Source: an uncultured Verrucomicrobiales bacterium | GTDB lineage: Bacteria; Verrucomicrobiota; Verrucomicrobiae; Limisphaerales; CANJSG01 | NCBI GenBank assembly: GCA_946480965.1 | Contig: CAMLMI010000219.1 | Coordinates: 1 to 7,768 of the forward strand | Length of the DNA: 7,768 bases | Direction: 5' to 3' | Part shown: one piece after another, positions 1 through 6,830 of the stretch | Numbering within the stretch: position 1 is the first letter of the stretch | How the letters are laid out: each line of letters starts with the position of its first letter | Program-made: the position numbers and the translations under genes | Notes under the pieces: generated by a model | The model's database searches: none | What the model saw: only the letters and a program-made list of their open reading frames with translations | What the model was told of the DNA's origin: nothing

Positions 1-551
1 GTGATGATGGCGAAAGTGAGCTGGAACATCGCCCACATGCTGTCGCTGATCCAGTGGTAGCCCGCGCCGACCTTGTAGGGATCGACCCCGTCGAAGAAGG
101 CGTTGGCGAAGTTGCCCAAGATGCCCTTGATGCTTTCACCGCCGCTGGAGAAGGAGAGGCTGTAGCCGCAGGCCCACCAGAGGATCGTGACCAGGCCGGC
201 GATGCCCATGCACTGGGCCAGCACGGAGAGGACGTTCTTCTTGCGCACCAGACCGCCGTAGAACAGGGCCAAACCGGGCAGGGTCATGAAAAGGACCAGC
301 GCGGTGCTGACCATCTGCCAAGCGTTGTGGCCAGGACCGGGGCCGGCCACTTTGGAGGCCACGTCCGGGGTGCGGGCCCCGTTGTTCATGTAGGCCTCGA
401 TGTCGGCCACACGCTGCTCGAGCGTGGGTTCGGCCGGAGCCGCAGCCGCGGGAGCGGGCGTCGCCGGAGTGGCCTCGTCGGCGGCGTGGGAAAGGGCGGG
501 GGCGAAGGCCAGCGAAGCCATCAATCCCAGACAAAGGAACAGTTTTTTCAT
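1..551 (-). CDS. amtB: Ammonium transporter AmtB, N-terminal part (cut by window edge)
   Basis: This is an Amt/MEP/Rh family channel that carries ammonium/ammonia across the inner membrane. The visible part is 183 full codons plus ACN (Thr), with no stop before the window edge. Residues 1-23 form a signal peptide (MKK, a hydrophobic core, likely cleavage after SHA). Residues 24-75 are an Ala/Pro-rich stretch with a short charged segment (EQRVADIEAYMNN), which I read as an added extracytoplasmic N-terminus. The first core membrane helix starts near residue 78 and carries the family motif PGLALFYGGLVRKKN at 92-106. Further helices lie at about 110-130 and 168 onward. The conserved pore histidines lie beyond the window. 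The ATG at 551 gives a clean signal peptide. It sits 34 bases behind glnB, so the two are probably co-transcribed, and P-II proteins normally block this channel when nitrogen is plentiful. There is no Shine-Dalgarno; CTCACC lies just before the ATG. Confidence 0.95.
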   Translation of the reverse strand, partial: MKKLFLCLGLMASLAFAPALSHAADEATPATPAPAAAAPAEPTLEQRVADIEAYMNNGARTPDVASKVAGPGPGHNAWQMVSTALVLFMTLPGLALFYGGLVRKKNVLSVLAQCMGIAGLVTILWWACGYSLSFSSGGESIKGILGNFANAFFDGVDPYKVGAGYHWISDSMWAMFQLTFAII

Positions 552-585
552 TGGTGAGGGTGTGGAGGAGGGGTGCATGGGGAGG

Positions 586-1103
<518 letters not shown>

Positions 1104-1122
1104 AGCGGAAGCGGGGGCGAGC

Positions 1123-1134
1123 GATGAATTCATC
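1123..1134. repeat. Perfect 12-base palindrome GATGAATTCATC
   Basis: The sequence reads the same on both strands over 12 bases. It lies about 100 bases upstream of the predicted sigma-54 start, a usual distance for enhancer-bound activators. It does not match the NtrC consensus I know (GCACC-N5-GGTGC). A regulatory role is inference from position and symmetry. Confidence 0.4.
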
Positions 1135-1171
1135 TCATAGCTGCCGTTTGGCCCGATTTGACCAGTTGCGC

Positions 1172-1189
1172 CGAAACGGGCCAGTTTCG
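1172..1189. repeat. Inverted repeat CGAAAC-N6-GTTTCG
   Basis: Six-base arms, CGAAAC (1172-1177) and GTTTCG (1184-1189), flank GGGCCA. An 18-base symmetric site of this form fits a helix-turn-helix dimer. It lies about 155 bases upstream of the predicted glnB transcription start and about 100 bases past the rplI cluster terminator. It could equally be a chance hairpin, since the arms are short. Confidence 0.3.
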
Positions 1190-1279
1190 TGGCCAGAATC
1201 GACGTTTGCTCTCAAGTGTCCTGTGGAATCGTCGAACCGAGGGCGATCCACGAAGGCTGCGTTCCGGAGATTTCCGGAA

Positions 1280-1315
1280 AACAAAAACGGCGGAGACCGG
1301 TTAGGTCTCCGCCGT
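1280..1315 (-). terminator. Intrinsic terminator of the prs...rplI cluster
   Basis: On the minus strand a perfect 12-base stem, ACGGCGGAGACC / GGTCTCCGCCGT, closes a five-base loop (TAACC) and is followed at once by TTTTGTTTT. It begins 18 bases after the rplI stop codon, so it ends the cluster and separates it from the glnB promoter. This is one of two clear intrinsic terminators in the window. Confidence 0.93.
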
Positions 1316-1333
1316 GGTAAAAACAGGGAACAA

Positions 1334-1870
1334 TCAGGCGCGCTTGCCGCGAGCGGGCTTGCTCGGTGCTTCTTCCTTCGGGGCTTCGACGGGGGCCGGA
1401 GGCGGCGGGAGCGGGGTGGAGCTTTCGACGCGGACCTTCATGGTGCAATGCACGTCGGGGTGCAGGCGCATCTCGACCTCGTGCTCGCCCAGGGTGCGGA
1501 TGGGTTCGGAAAGGTGGATCTTCTTCTTGTCGAGGGAGATCTCGAAATGGGTTTTGAGCGCGTCGGCGATGGTGCCGCTGGTGACGGAGCCGAACATCTT
1601 GCCGTCCTCACCGGTCTTGACCGTGATGACGGTGATGAGCTTCGAGAGGCTCTTGCTGAGCTCGGTCATCGAGTTCAGCTCGTGGGCTTCGCGTTCGGCG
1701 CGGCGCTTCTGGAGGGATTCGAGCCGACGCTTGTTCGCTTGGGTGACGGGGATGGCGAGGCGCTGGGGCAGGAGGAAGTTGCGGGCGTAGCCGGCGGAAA
1801 CCTTCACCTGGTCGGACTCGCCGCCGAGACCCACGATGTTGTGGGTCAGAATGACATCAATCTTGGCCAT
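1334..1870 (-). CDS. rplI: 50S ribosomal protein L9
   Basis: L9 binds 23S rRNA near the L1 stalk and helps hold the reading frame. The product is 178 residues. The N-terminal domain (1-50) has the family pattern: VILTHNIVGLGGESDQVKV, then GYARNFLLPQRLA, matching the usual GYARNFLIP motif. A charged linker helix follows at 47-75 (KRRLESLQKRRAEREAHEL). The C-terminal domain covers about 78-150, with GKMFGSVTSGTIADAL. Residues 152-178 are a Pro/Glu/Lys-rich tail beyond the usual length of about 150. The frame is open upstream to 2029, but only the ATG at 1870 gives the family N-terminus, and the longer form would overlap ssb. The leader is T-rich (TTTTTTTTCTT) with no Shine-Dalgarno. It is the last gene of the cluster, 34 bases after ssb. 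Confidence 0.95.
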   Translation of the reverse strand: MAKIDVILTHNIVGLGGESDQVKVSAGYARNFLLPQRLAIPVTQANKRRLESLQKRRAEREAHELNSMTELSKSLSKLITVITVKTGEDGKMFGSVTSGTIADALKTHFEISLDKKKIHLSEPIRTLGEHEVEMRLHPDVHCTMKVRVESSTPLPPPPAPVEAPKEEAPSKPARGKRA

Positions 1871-1904
1871 AAGAAAAAAACGGGTTGGTGCGGAACGGAA
1901 AGGG

Positions 1905-2366
1905 TCAAAAAGGAACGTCGTCGTCCTGCGGCGGCGCGTCCGAATAGGAGGAATCGGCCGCTGGAGCGGGAGCGGAGCGGGAGGGGCGGGGTGCCGGAGC
2001 GGAGGCGCTCGTCGGGCCACCTTCGCCACCGGCCTTGGAATCGAGGAACTGGAAGGATTCCATGACCACGCCGAGCTTGCTGCGCTTCTGGCCGGTCTGT
2101 TTGTCGTCCCACTGGTCGAGGCGCAGTCGGCCTTCGATCAGGATGGGGCGGCCTTTGCGGAGGTATTGGCCGATGGTCTCGGCTTGTTTGCCGAACGCAT
2201 CGACATCCACGAACGTGGTTTCCTCGCGGGTCTGTCCATCCTCGCCGGCGAAGCGGCGGTTGATGGCAAGGCCGATGCGGGCGATGGCTGTTCCCTTGGG
2301 CGTATAGCGCAACTCGGGATCGCGGGTCAGGTTGCCCGCCAAGATCACTTTGTTGAAGTTTGCCAT
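1905..2366 (-). CDS. ssb: Single-stranded DNA-binding protein
   Basis: SSB coats single-stranded DNA in replication, repair and recombination and recruits partners through its C-terminal tip. The product is 153 residues. The OB-fold covers about 1-108, opening MANFNKVILAGNLTRDPELRYTP, with the strand containing TTFVDVDAFGKQAE near 50-63 and the GRPILIEGRLRLDQW segment near 72-86. A disordered Gly/Ser/Ala/Pro linker runs from about 112 to 146. The acidic tip DDDVPF closely matches the DDDIPF tip of E. coli. It lies between rpsF (26 bases upstream) and rplI (34 bases downstream), the slot often occupied by ssb and rpsR together; only ssb is here. GAGAGG lies two bases before the ATG, the nearest thing to a Shine-Dalgarno in the cluster but too close to be ideal. 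Confidence 0.97.
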   Translation of the reverse strand: MANFNKVILAGNLTRDPELRYTPKGTAIARIGLAINRRFAGEDGQTREETTFVDVDAFGKQAETIGQYLRKGRPILIEGRLRLDQWDDKQTGQKRSKLGVVMESFQFLDSKAGGEGGPTSASAPAPRPSRSAPAPAADSSYSDAPPQDDDVPF

Positions 2367-2392
2367 GGCCTCTCGGGAAGGGCGAAGGACGC

Positions 2393-2698
2393 TTAGGCGG
2401 CCGCTTTGACGGCGGGAGCGAGGCTGAACATGACGCGATAGACGTCGTTGTTCAGGACGAACTTCTTCTGGAGGGTCGGCAAACTCGCCGGGTCCGCCAA
2501 AAAGATGATGTTCACGTAGAAGCCCGAGGTGACTTCCTTGTCGGTCACGCGGGAGAACGGCTTCTTGTCCATCTTCTGGACCGTCTCGATCTTGCCGCCA
2601 ACGCCGGTGATTTCGGCGGAAACCTGGTCGATGACATCCTTGATGCCGTCTTCCTTGCCGCTCAGGTTCAGAATGAACAGTCCTTCGTATCGCTTCAC
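2393..2698 (-). CDS. rpsF: 30S ribosomal protein S6
   Basis: S6 binds 16S rRNA in the platform of the small subunit as a partner of S18. The product is 101 residues, the short form without the acidic tail seen in E. coli. It begins MKRYEGLFILNLS, the family's first beta strand, and contains KIETVQKMDKKPFSRV (36-51) and SGFYVNIIFLADP (58-70), matching the core strands. The start codon is GTG, which gives the conserved MxxYE opening; no ATG lies close by in frame. Only 8 bases separate it from the pth stop, so translation is probably coupled. Its usual partner gene rpsR is not next to it. Confidence 0.95.
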   Translation of the reverse strand: MKRYEGLFILNLSGKEDGIKDVIDQVSAEITGVGGKIETVQKMDKKPFSRVTDKEVTSGFYVNIIFLADPASLPTLQKKFVLNNDVYRVMFSLAPAVKAAA

Positions 2699-2706
2699 AG
2701 TATTCT

Positions 2707-3303
2707 TCAGTTTTGGGCGGTGGACTCCACCGACCCGTTAAATTCGTTCATCGCGCGGCCAACGCCGTGCTTCAACCAACATTCGACCTGCCGTTCGGCC
2801 CGGTCCAAAACCTTCTCCAGCACCGGCTCGTCTTCCGCCGAAAACGGCTGCAACACATAGCCCGCGATGTCGCGCTTCTCGTTCCGGCGTCCGATGCCCA
2901 GCCGGAGCCTCGGATACTTCCGGGTTCCCAACCGTTGCTCGACCGATTCGAGGCCGTGGTGGCCGCCGCTGCTGCCCTCGGGGCGCATCCGGATCTGCCC
3001 CATCGGAAGATCCGCATCGTCCACCGCGACCAGCACCGATTCTGCCGGAACCCGGTAAAAACCGGCAATCCACTGCACCGCTTCCCCGCTCAGGTTCATG
3101 TAGGTCTGCGGCTGCGCCAGCAGGACCGTGCCGTGATCCGAGCGGTGTTTGGCCATACGGGCCTTGAAACGCTTTTCCTCCGTCCATCCGGCCTTCCAGC
3201 GTTCCGCGAGTCTTTCCACCAAAAGGAACCCGATGTTGTGTCGGGTTCGCGCGTATTGTCGGCCGGGATTTCCGAGACCGACGATGATCCGGGTTTGTTC
3301 CAC
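2707..3303 (-). CDS. pth: Peptidyl-tRNA hydrolase
   Basis: Pth cleaves the ester bond in peptidyl-tRNA released from stalled ribosomes and so recycles tRNA. With the GTG start at 3303 the product is 198 residues, close to the E. coli length of 194. Visible motifs are IIVGLGNPG (6-14, with Asn12), TRHNIGF with catalytic His22, QTYMNLSG with Asn70, VDDADLP with Asp95, and GGHHGL at 113-118. The last is odd: the family usually has GGHNGL, so the position matching E. coli Asn114 is His116. A TTG at 3318 would add five residues (MFPLL); a stop at 3328-3330 rules out anything longer. I prefer GTG because it places the GLGNPG motif at the usual distance. Neither start has a Shine-Dalgarno. It lies 39 bases after rplY and 8 before rpsF. 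Confidence 0.94.
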   Translation of the reverse strand: MEQTRIIVGLGNPGRQYARTRHNIGFLLVERLAERWKAGWTEEKRFKARMAKHRSDHGTVLLAQPQTYMNLSGEAVQWIAGFYRVPAESVLVAVDDADLPMGQIRMRPEGSSGGHHGLESVEQRLGTRKYPRLRLGIGRRNEKRDIAGYVLQPFSAEDEPVLEKVLDRAERQVECWLKHGVGRAMNEFNGSVESTAQN

Positions 3304-3342
3304 AAGGAGAGGGAACAAACGGGCGAGTCAACGCCCGCCGGG

Positions 3343-4029
3343 TTACTTCTTCTTGGCCGGAGCCGCCGCAGGCTTGGCCTCTTCCTTCTTCTCCTTGATC
3401 ATCTCCGGCTGCTTGGCCGGAGCGGCGCCGGTGGCGGCTGCTTCGGCCGGAGCGGCTTCGACGACTTCGGTCTTCGGAGCGGCGACGGTGACGACAGGGA
3501 CGTTCTTCTTGCCGAGGATCTCGACGCCTTCAGGGGCGGTGATTTCGCCGATGTGGAGGGTCTTTCCGAGCTCCAGGTTGCTGACGTCGATATGGATGGC
3601 TTCGGGAAGGTTGGCCGGGAGGGCGCGGACCTTGAGCTTGAAGAGCACATGCTCCAGCACGCCGCCGCCGGTCTTGACGCCGACGGGCACTCCGATGGTT
3701 TCGACGGGGACGGTGATGGTCACCTTGTCCGTGGCGGAGACTTCGTGCAGATCGAGGTGGAGAACCTTGCCGCTCAACGGGTGGTGCTGCACTTCCTGGA
3801 CAAGGGCAGTGGTCTTGGTGCCGCCCTCGATGCTCAGGTCGATCAGAAGGGTTTCGGAAACCGAGTGCTTGATGAGCAGGTCAATGTCCTTGCGGATGAT
3901 CTCGAGGTTCCGGGGCTGGATCTTGCCGCCGTAGATCACGGCCGGAATCCGGCCGCTTTCGCGGAGCTTCTTGGAGCCGCCGCGACGGGCCAACGTGCGG
4001 GGATACGCGGTCAATGGAACTGCTTTCAT
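3343..4029 (-). CDS. rplY: 50S ribosomal protein L25 / general stress protein Ctc
   Basis: L25 binds 5S rRNA. This is the long two-domain Ctc/TL5 form, 228 residues against about 95 for E. coli L25. The 5S-binding domain covers about 4-93, with RRGGSKKLRESGRIPAVIYGG near 15-35 and VQHHPLSGKVLHLDL at 80-94. The C-terminal beta domain covers about 100-185, with GVKTGGGVLEHVLFKLKVRALP and PEAIHIDVSNLELG. Residues 186-228 are a low-complexity Ala/Glu/Lys/Pro tail ending in AAAPAKKK. The ATG at 4029 gives the expected short N-terminus. The leader has AGAGAC just before the start, at best a weak ribosome site. It lies between prs (26 bases upstream) and pth. The ctc-pth pairing is common across bacteria. 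Confidence 0.95.
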   Translation of the reverse strand: MKAVPLTAYPRTLARRGGSKKLRESGRIPAVIYGGKIQPRNLEIIRKDIDLLIKHSVSETLLIDLSIEGGTKTTALVQEVQHHPLSGKVLHLDLHEVSATDKVTITVPVETIGVPVGVKTGGGVLEHVLFKLKVRALPANLPEAIHIDVSNLELGKTLHIGEITAPEGVEILGKKNVPVVTVAAPKTEVVEAAPAEAAATGAAPAKQPEMIKEKKEEAKPAAAPAKKK

Positions 4030-4055
4030 GTCTCTAAATTAGTTCGTTCGCCGCG

Positions 4056-5000
4056 TTAACTGGTGCGGCCGCCCTTAAATTCAAACAGCGAAGTTACCGA
4101 GGAATTGCTGTGAATCCGCTCGATGGCTTCGCCGAGCAATGCCGCGACCGACAAGGTGGTTATCTTCACGCCGTCGATTGCGGGGCGCTGGACCGTATCA
4201 GTCGTTATCAACTCGTCAATACAAGATTTCTTCAGCCGCTGGATGCCCAGTTCGCCGAGGATCGCGTGCGAAACGCAGGCGTAGATCTTCTTGGCGCCGT
4301 TCTTTTTCAGCAGCTCGGCGGCGGCGGTGAGGGTGCCGCAAGTCTCGGTCAGATCGTCCACCATGAGCACGTTCTTGCCGCGCACTTCACCGATCAAGGA
4401 CATGGATTCGATCTCGGTCGGGCTCTTTCGGCGCTTGGCCACGATGGCGATGCTGGCGTCGAGGAACTGGGAGTAGGCGTAGGCCATCTTCAGGCCGCCG
4501 ACATCGGGGCTGACGACCATGAGGTTCGGGATGCGCTTCTGCTTGAGATACTGGTAGATGACCGGGGCGGCGTAGAGGTGGTCCACCGGGATGTCGAAGA
4601 ACCCCTGGATCTGCTGCGCGTGCAGGTCGATGGTCAGCACGCGGTTGGCACCGGCGGCGACGACAAGATTGGCGATCAGCTTGGCGGTGATGGGCACGCG
4701 GGGCTGGTCCTTCCGGTCCTGCCGGGCGTAGCCGTAGAATGGCATGACCGCCGTGATCCGGTTGGCGCTGGAGCGGCGCAACGCGTCGATCATGATGAAC
4801 AGCTCCATCAGGTGATGGTTCGAGGGCGGACTGGTGGGCTGGACGACGAAGACGTCCTCCCCGCGCACGTTCTCCTCGATCTTCACGAACGACTCTCCGT
4901 CGGGGAACGAACTGACGGTGCATTTGCCCAGCTCCCGGCCGATGGATTTGCAGAGGGCCTCGGCGAGGGGGCGATTGGCGTTGCCGCTGAATATCTTCAC
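4056..5000 (-). CDS. prs: Ribose-phosphate pyrophosphokinase (PRPP synthase)
   Basis: Prs makes PRPP from ribose 5-phosphate and ATP, feeding purine, pyrimidine, NAD, histidine and tryptophan synthesis. The product is 314 residues, normal for class I. Visible motifs: SFPDGESFVKI (31-41), PFYGYARQDRKDQPR (87-101), TIDLHAQQIQGFFDIP (123-138, with His127), VSPDVGG (163-169), the flexible-loop KRR (189-191), and the PRPP loop VDDLTETCGTL (214-224). That loop is usually DDxxDTxGT; here the last acidic residue is Glu219 rather than Asp. MKIFSGNANRPLAEA is a standard N-terminus for the family, supporting the ATG at 5000. There is no Shine-Dalgarno; the leader is CGCAGCCCATAC. It is the first gene of the six-gene cluster, and an intrinsic terminator lies only 22 bases before it. 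Confidence 0.97.
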   Translation of the reverse strand: MKIFSGNANRPLAEALCKSIGRELGKCTVSSFPDGESFVKIEENVRGEDVFVVQPTSPPSNHHLMELFIMIDALRRSSANRITAVMPFYGYARQDRKDQPRVPITAKLIANLVVAAGANRVLTIDLHAQQIQGFFDIPVDHLYAAPVIYQYLKQKRIPNLMVVSPDVGGLKMAYAYSQFLDASIAIVAKRRKSPTEIESMSLIGEVRGKNVLMVDDLTETCGTLTAAAELLKKNGAKKIYACVSHAILGELGIQRLKKSCIDELITTDTVQRPAIDGVKITTLSVAALLGEAIERIHSNSSVTSLFEFKGGRTS

Positions 5001-5021
5001 GTATGGGCTGCGGTTGGGGTC

Positions 5022-5055
5022 AAAAAAACACGACCACCTTCATCAGGCGGTCGTG
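5022..5055 (-). terminator. Intrinsic terminator between the propeller gene and prs
   Basis: On the minus strand CACGACC and CCT pair with AGG and GGTCGTG around the loop GATGA, with one G/T position between the two stem blocks. Seven T follow directly. It begins 77 bases after the propeller gene stop, so it is a good terminator for that gene. Its T-run ends 22 bases before the prs ATG, leaving almost no room for a separate promoter. It may therefore also lie inside the prs leader and act as an attenuator. Confidence 0.85.
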
Positions 5056-5065
5056 ACGACGCGGG

Positions 5066-5095
5066 ACTGTAACAATCTGGAAATTTGCCGGGCAA
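5066..5095 (-). promoter_or_regulatory. Weak candidate sigma-70 type promoter for prs
   Basis: On the minus strand TTGCCC (5095-5090) lies 18 bases before TACAGT (5071-5066). The latter is preceded by TGT, as in an extended -10. Each hexamer matches the E. coli consensus at four of six bases. Transcription would start near 5059, placing the whole terminator hairpin in the prs leader. The -35 overlaps the short inverted repeat TTGCC-C-GGCAA. The match is modest and promoter consensus in this group is uncertain. Confidence 0.25.
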
Positions 5096-5132
5096 GGAAG
5101 AGTTTGTGACATCCTTGGGCCAGCGGCGGCCT

Positions 5133-6665
5133 TCAACGTCCGACCGTGGGCAGAAGATAAGCGGCCGCTTCCTGGTCGTTCCGCACCAGCAGGACGTTTC
5201 CGGCCAAGGCGGGCGGATTCCAAGTCTTCGACGACAGGGCCGGGAGCCGCCCCAGTTCCTTCCAGCCGTCCGAAGTGGCCGAGACGAGGGCCACATCTCC
5301 CGGTTCGGCTTGGATCAACAGAAGGGCTTCCGCGAGCAGGACCTGTCCGAAGCCGTATTTGCCGTCCTTCCAGACGCGTTTGCCGGATTCCAGATCCAAG
5401 CAGGCCAAGGTCTCCTCCTCCAATCCGTAGGCGAACCCATCCCGGACCGCGAGGCTGCTGAACTTGTTGCGGATGCTGCGGGATCTCCAAACTTGGCTGA
5501 CAGCCAGTCCGGCATCGGCTTGCGCGGTGATCTCCAACAATGCCGACCCGACGCCGTAGCCGGCGGAGATCAACACGCGGTTGGTCGAGATCGCCAAGGG
5601 CTGTCCGACCTTGGGCTGGGCTCCGGGCCAAGGATGGTTCCAGAGCACCTTGCCGGTCTCCGGGTCGTGACCGGTCACGCTGTCGGCGTTGACGGAGACG
5701 ATTTGGCGGTGTCCGGCCAAATCCATGAGCACCGGCGAAGCAAAGCTCGCGGCCGCTGCGCCTCCGACCCAACGCCGTTCCCCAGTGGATTTATCCAAGG
5801 CCAGCACCGACGGGCCGCCTTCGCCTCCGGTCACGATCACGCGGTCGCCGTCGATCAAGGGGCCGTTGCTCTTGCCCCACATCAGATTGGCCGAACCCGC
5901 GCTGGCGAGCGCATCCACGCTCCAAAGCTTGCGGCCGGTGGCCAGATCGAGGCAGTCGAGCAAGCCGGTTGCTCCCTGGGCGAAGACCCGGTCGCCATCG
6001 ATGGTCGGCGTGGCGCGCGGACCGTCGCCGCCGAGCGTTTCCGAGAACCGCACGCGGTTCGTGTGCATCCAGAGCAAGGCCCCGGTGCCGACGTCGTAGC
6101 AGGACACCAGTTCGTCGTCGCCGCGTTGTTCCTGGGTCACGGCGCGTCGGCCCGCCACGACGAAGCCCGACCAACCCAAACCGATGGCCTGCCGCCAAAG
6201 CAGCTTCGGCGGAGCGGCGTTCCAGTCCGGATTGAGCGCCGGTCCGGCCAAAGCACCGTCGCCGTTCGGGCCCAGGTAGCGGGGGAAATCCGCCAAGCCG
6301 GGCAGCGGAACCTCGTTGGTCGGCGTGAGCGAGATCGGCGCATTGGTCGCCGTGGGGCTGGTGGTTTCGCGCCAACGCCAGACCAGTTGCGGCGTGGCCT
6401 TGCCGTCGCGGGAACCTTCCCAGCGGAAGAGCAGCCGGCCGCCAATGGCACCAAGCCCAACGACCGCGAACACGGCCAGGCCCAGCAGCAGGCGCCGCCG
6501 CTTGGGCAGGTCCGTGAAGAAGGCATACCAGAGGCCGATCAGCACGGCCACGAACGCTCCCGTCACCGGCACCATGATGCCGCGCCGATAGTCGTCGGTG
6601 ACGTGCAGGTAGGCCACGAGGCCGGTGTAGAACACGAGCAGGGAAACGGGCATCCACCAGCGCAT
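5133..6665 (-). CDS. Membrane-anchored PQQ-like beta-propeller repeat protein
   Basis: The product is 510 residues from the ATG at 6665. Three hydrophobic helices at about 4-22, 29-50 and 58-79 anchor it in the membrane. A Thr/Pro-rich linker follows (100-122), then FPRYLGPNGDG (127-137), the sequence that commonly opens propellers of this type. Five PQQ-like repeats end in D-x-x-[TS]-G-x-x-x-W: near 191-199, 240-248, 291-299, 334-342 and 424-432. The fold resembles BamB and the PQQ dehydrogenase propellers. No catalytic or haem motif is visible, so the function is unknown; binding or scaffolding outside the membrane is a guess. GTG at 6701 would add 12 residues. The frame stays open to 7196, but that part lies over the DUF1499 gene and is not protein-like. 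A terminator follows; the gene appears to be a single transcription unit. Confidence 0.88.
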   Translation of the reverse strand: MRWWMPVSLLVFYTGLVAYLHVTDDYRRGIMVPVTGAFVAVLIGLWYAFFTDLPKRRRLLLGLAVFAVVGLGAIGGRLLFRWEGSRDGKATPQLVWRWRETTSPTATNAPISLTPTNEVPLPGLADFPRYLGPNGDGALAGPALNPDWNAAPPKLLWRQAIGLGWSGFVVAGRRAVTQEQRGDDELVSCYDVGTGALLWMHTNRVRFSETLGGDGPRATPTIDGDRVFAQGATGLLDCLDLATGRKLWSVDALASAGSANLMWGKSNGPLIDGDRVIVTGGEGGPSVLALDKSTGERRWVGGAAAASFASPVLMDLAGHRQIVSVNADSVTGHDPETGKVLWNHPWPGAQPKVGQPLAISTNRVLISAGYGVGSALLEITAQADAGLAVSQVWRSRSIRNKFSSLAVRDGFAYGLEEETLACLDLESGKRVWKDGKYGFGQVLLAEALLLIQAEPGDVALVSATSDGWKELGRLPALSSKTWNPPALAGNVLLVRNDQEAAAYLLPTVGR

Positions 6666-6707
6666 CCGGCGCGGGGGCGGGTTGGTCGGAGAACTGGCCA
6701 CGCGCCG

Positions 6708-6739
6708 AGTGTAGCGCAAAAGCCGGGATTGCCAGTCAA
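6708..6739 (-). promoter_or_regulatory. Weak candidate promoter for the propeller gene
   Basis: On the minus strand TACACT (6713-6708) is a fair -10 box. TTGACT (6739-6734) lies 20 bases upstream, longer than the usual 16-18. Transcription would start near 6701, leaving about 36 bases before the ATG at 6665 and making the GTG at 6701 an unlikely start. The 6702-6830 gap must hold divergent promoters for this gene and the DUF1499 gene; I see no clear box for the latter. Confidence 0.2.
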
Positions 6740-6830
6740 CAACGCGGTGACACGGAGCGCGAACTGCCCGCTTGCGCGTCGCCGTGCGCCGGACACATTC
6801 CGCGCCGTGGCCCGTTCGCCCCGCAAACCC

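Noticed and set aside
1871..2029. Longer start for rplI
   Set aside because: The added residues are Arg/Pro-rich and antisense-like, overlap the end of ssb, and L9 proteins begin at the ATG at 1870.
1124..2065. Plus-strand frames opposite rplI and ssb
   Set aside because: They are composition-driven open frames over two certain genes, and they cross the rplI terminator hairpin.
2713..4059. Long plus-strand frames over pth and rplY
   Set aside because: They are shadows of well-recognised minus-strand genes, and their translations show no family features.
4110..5072. Long plus-strand frame opposite prs
   Set aside because: prs on the minus strand has every expected motif; the opposite frame is open because of high GC at third codon positions.
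5085..6830. A very long open frame on the plus strand running into the DUF1499 gene
   Set aside because: It is antisense to the propeller gene, which has five clear repeats. The plus-strand translation has no recognisable motif and is biased in composition. Only the part from 6831 (or 6807) matches a family.
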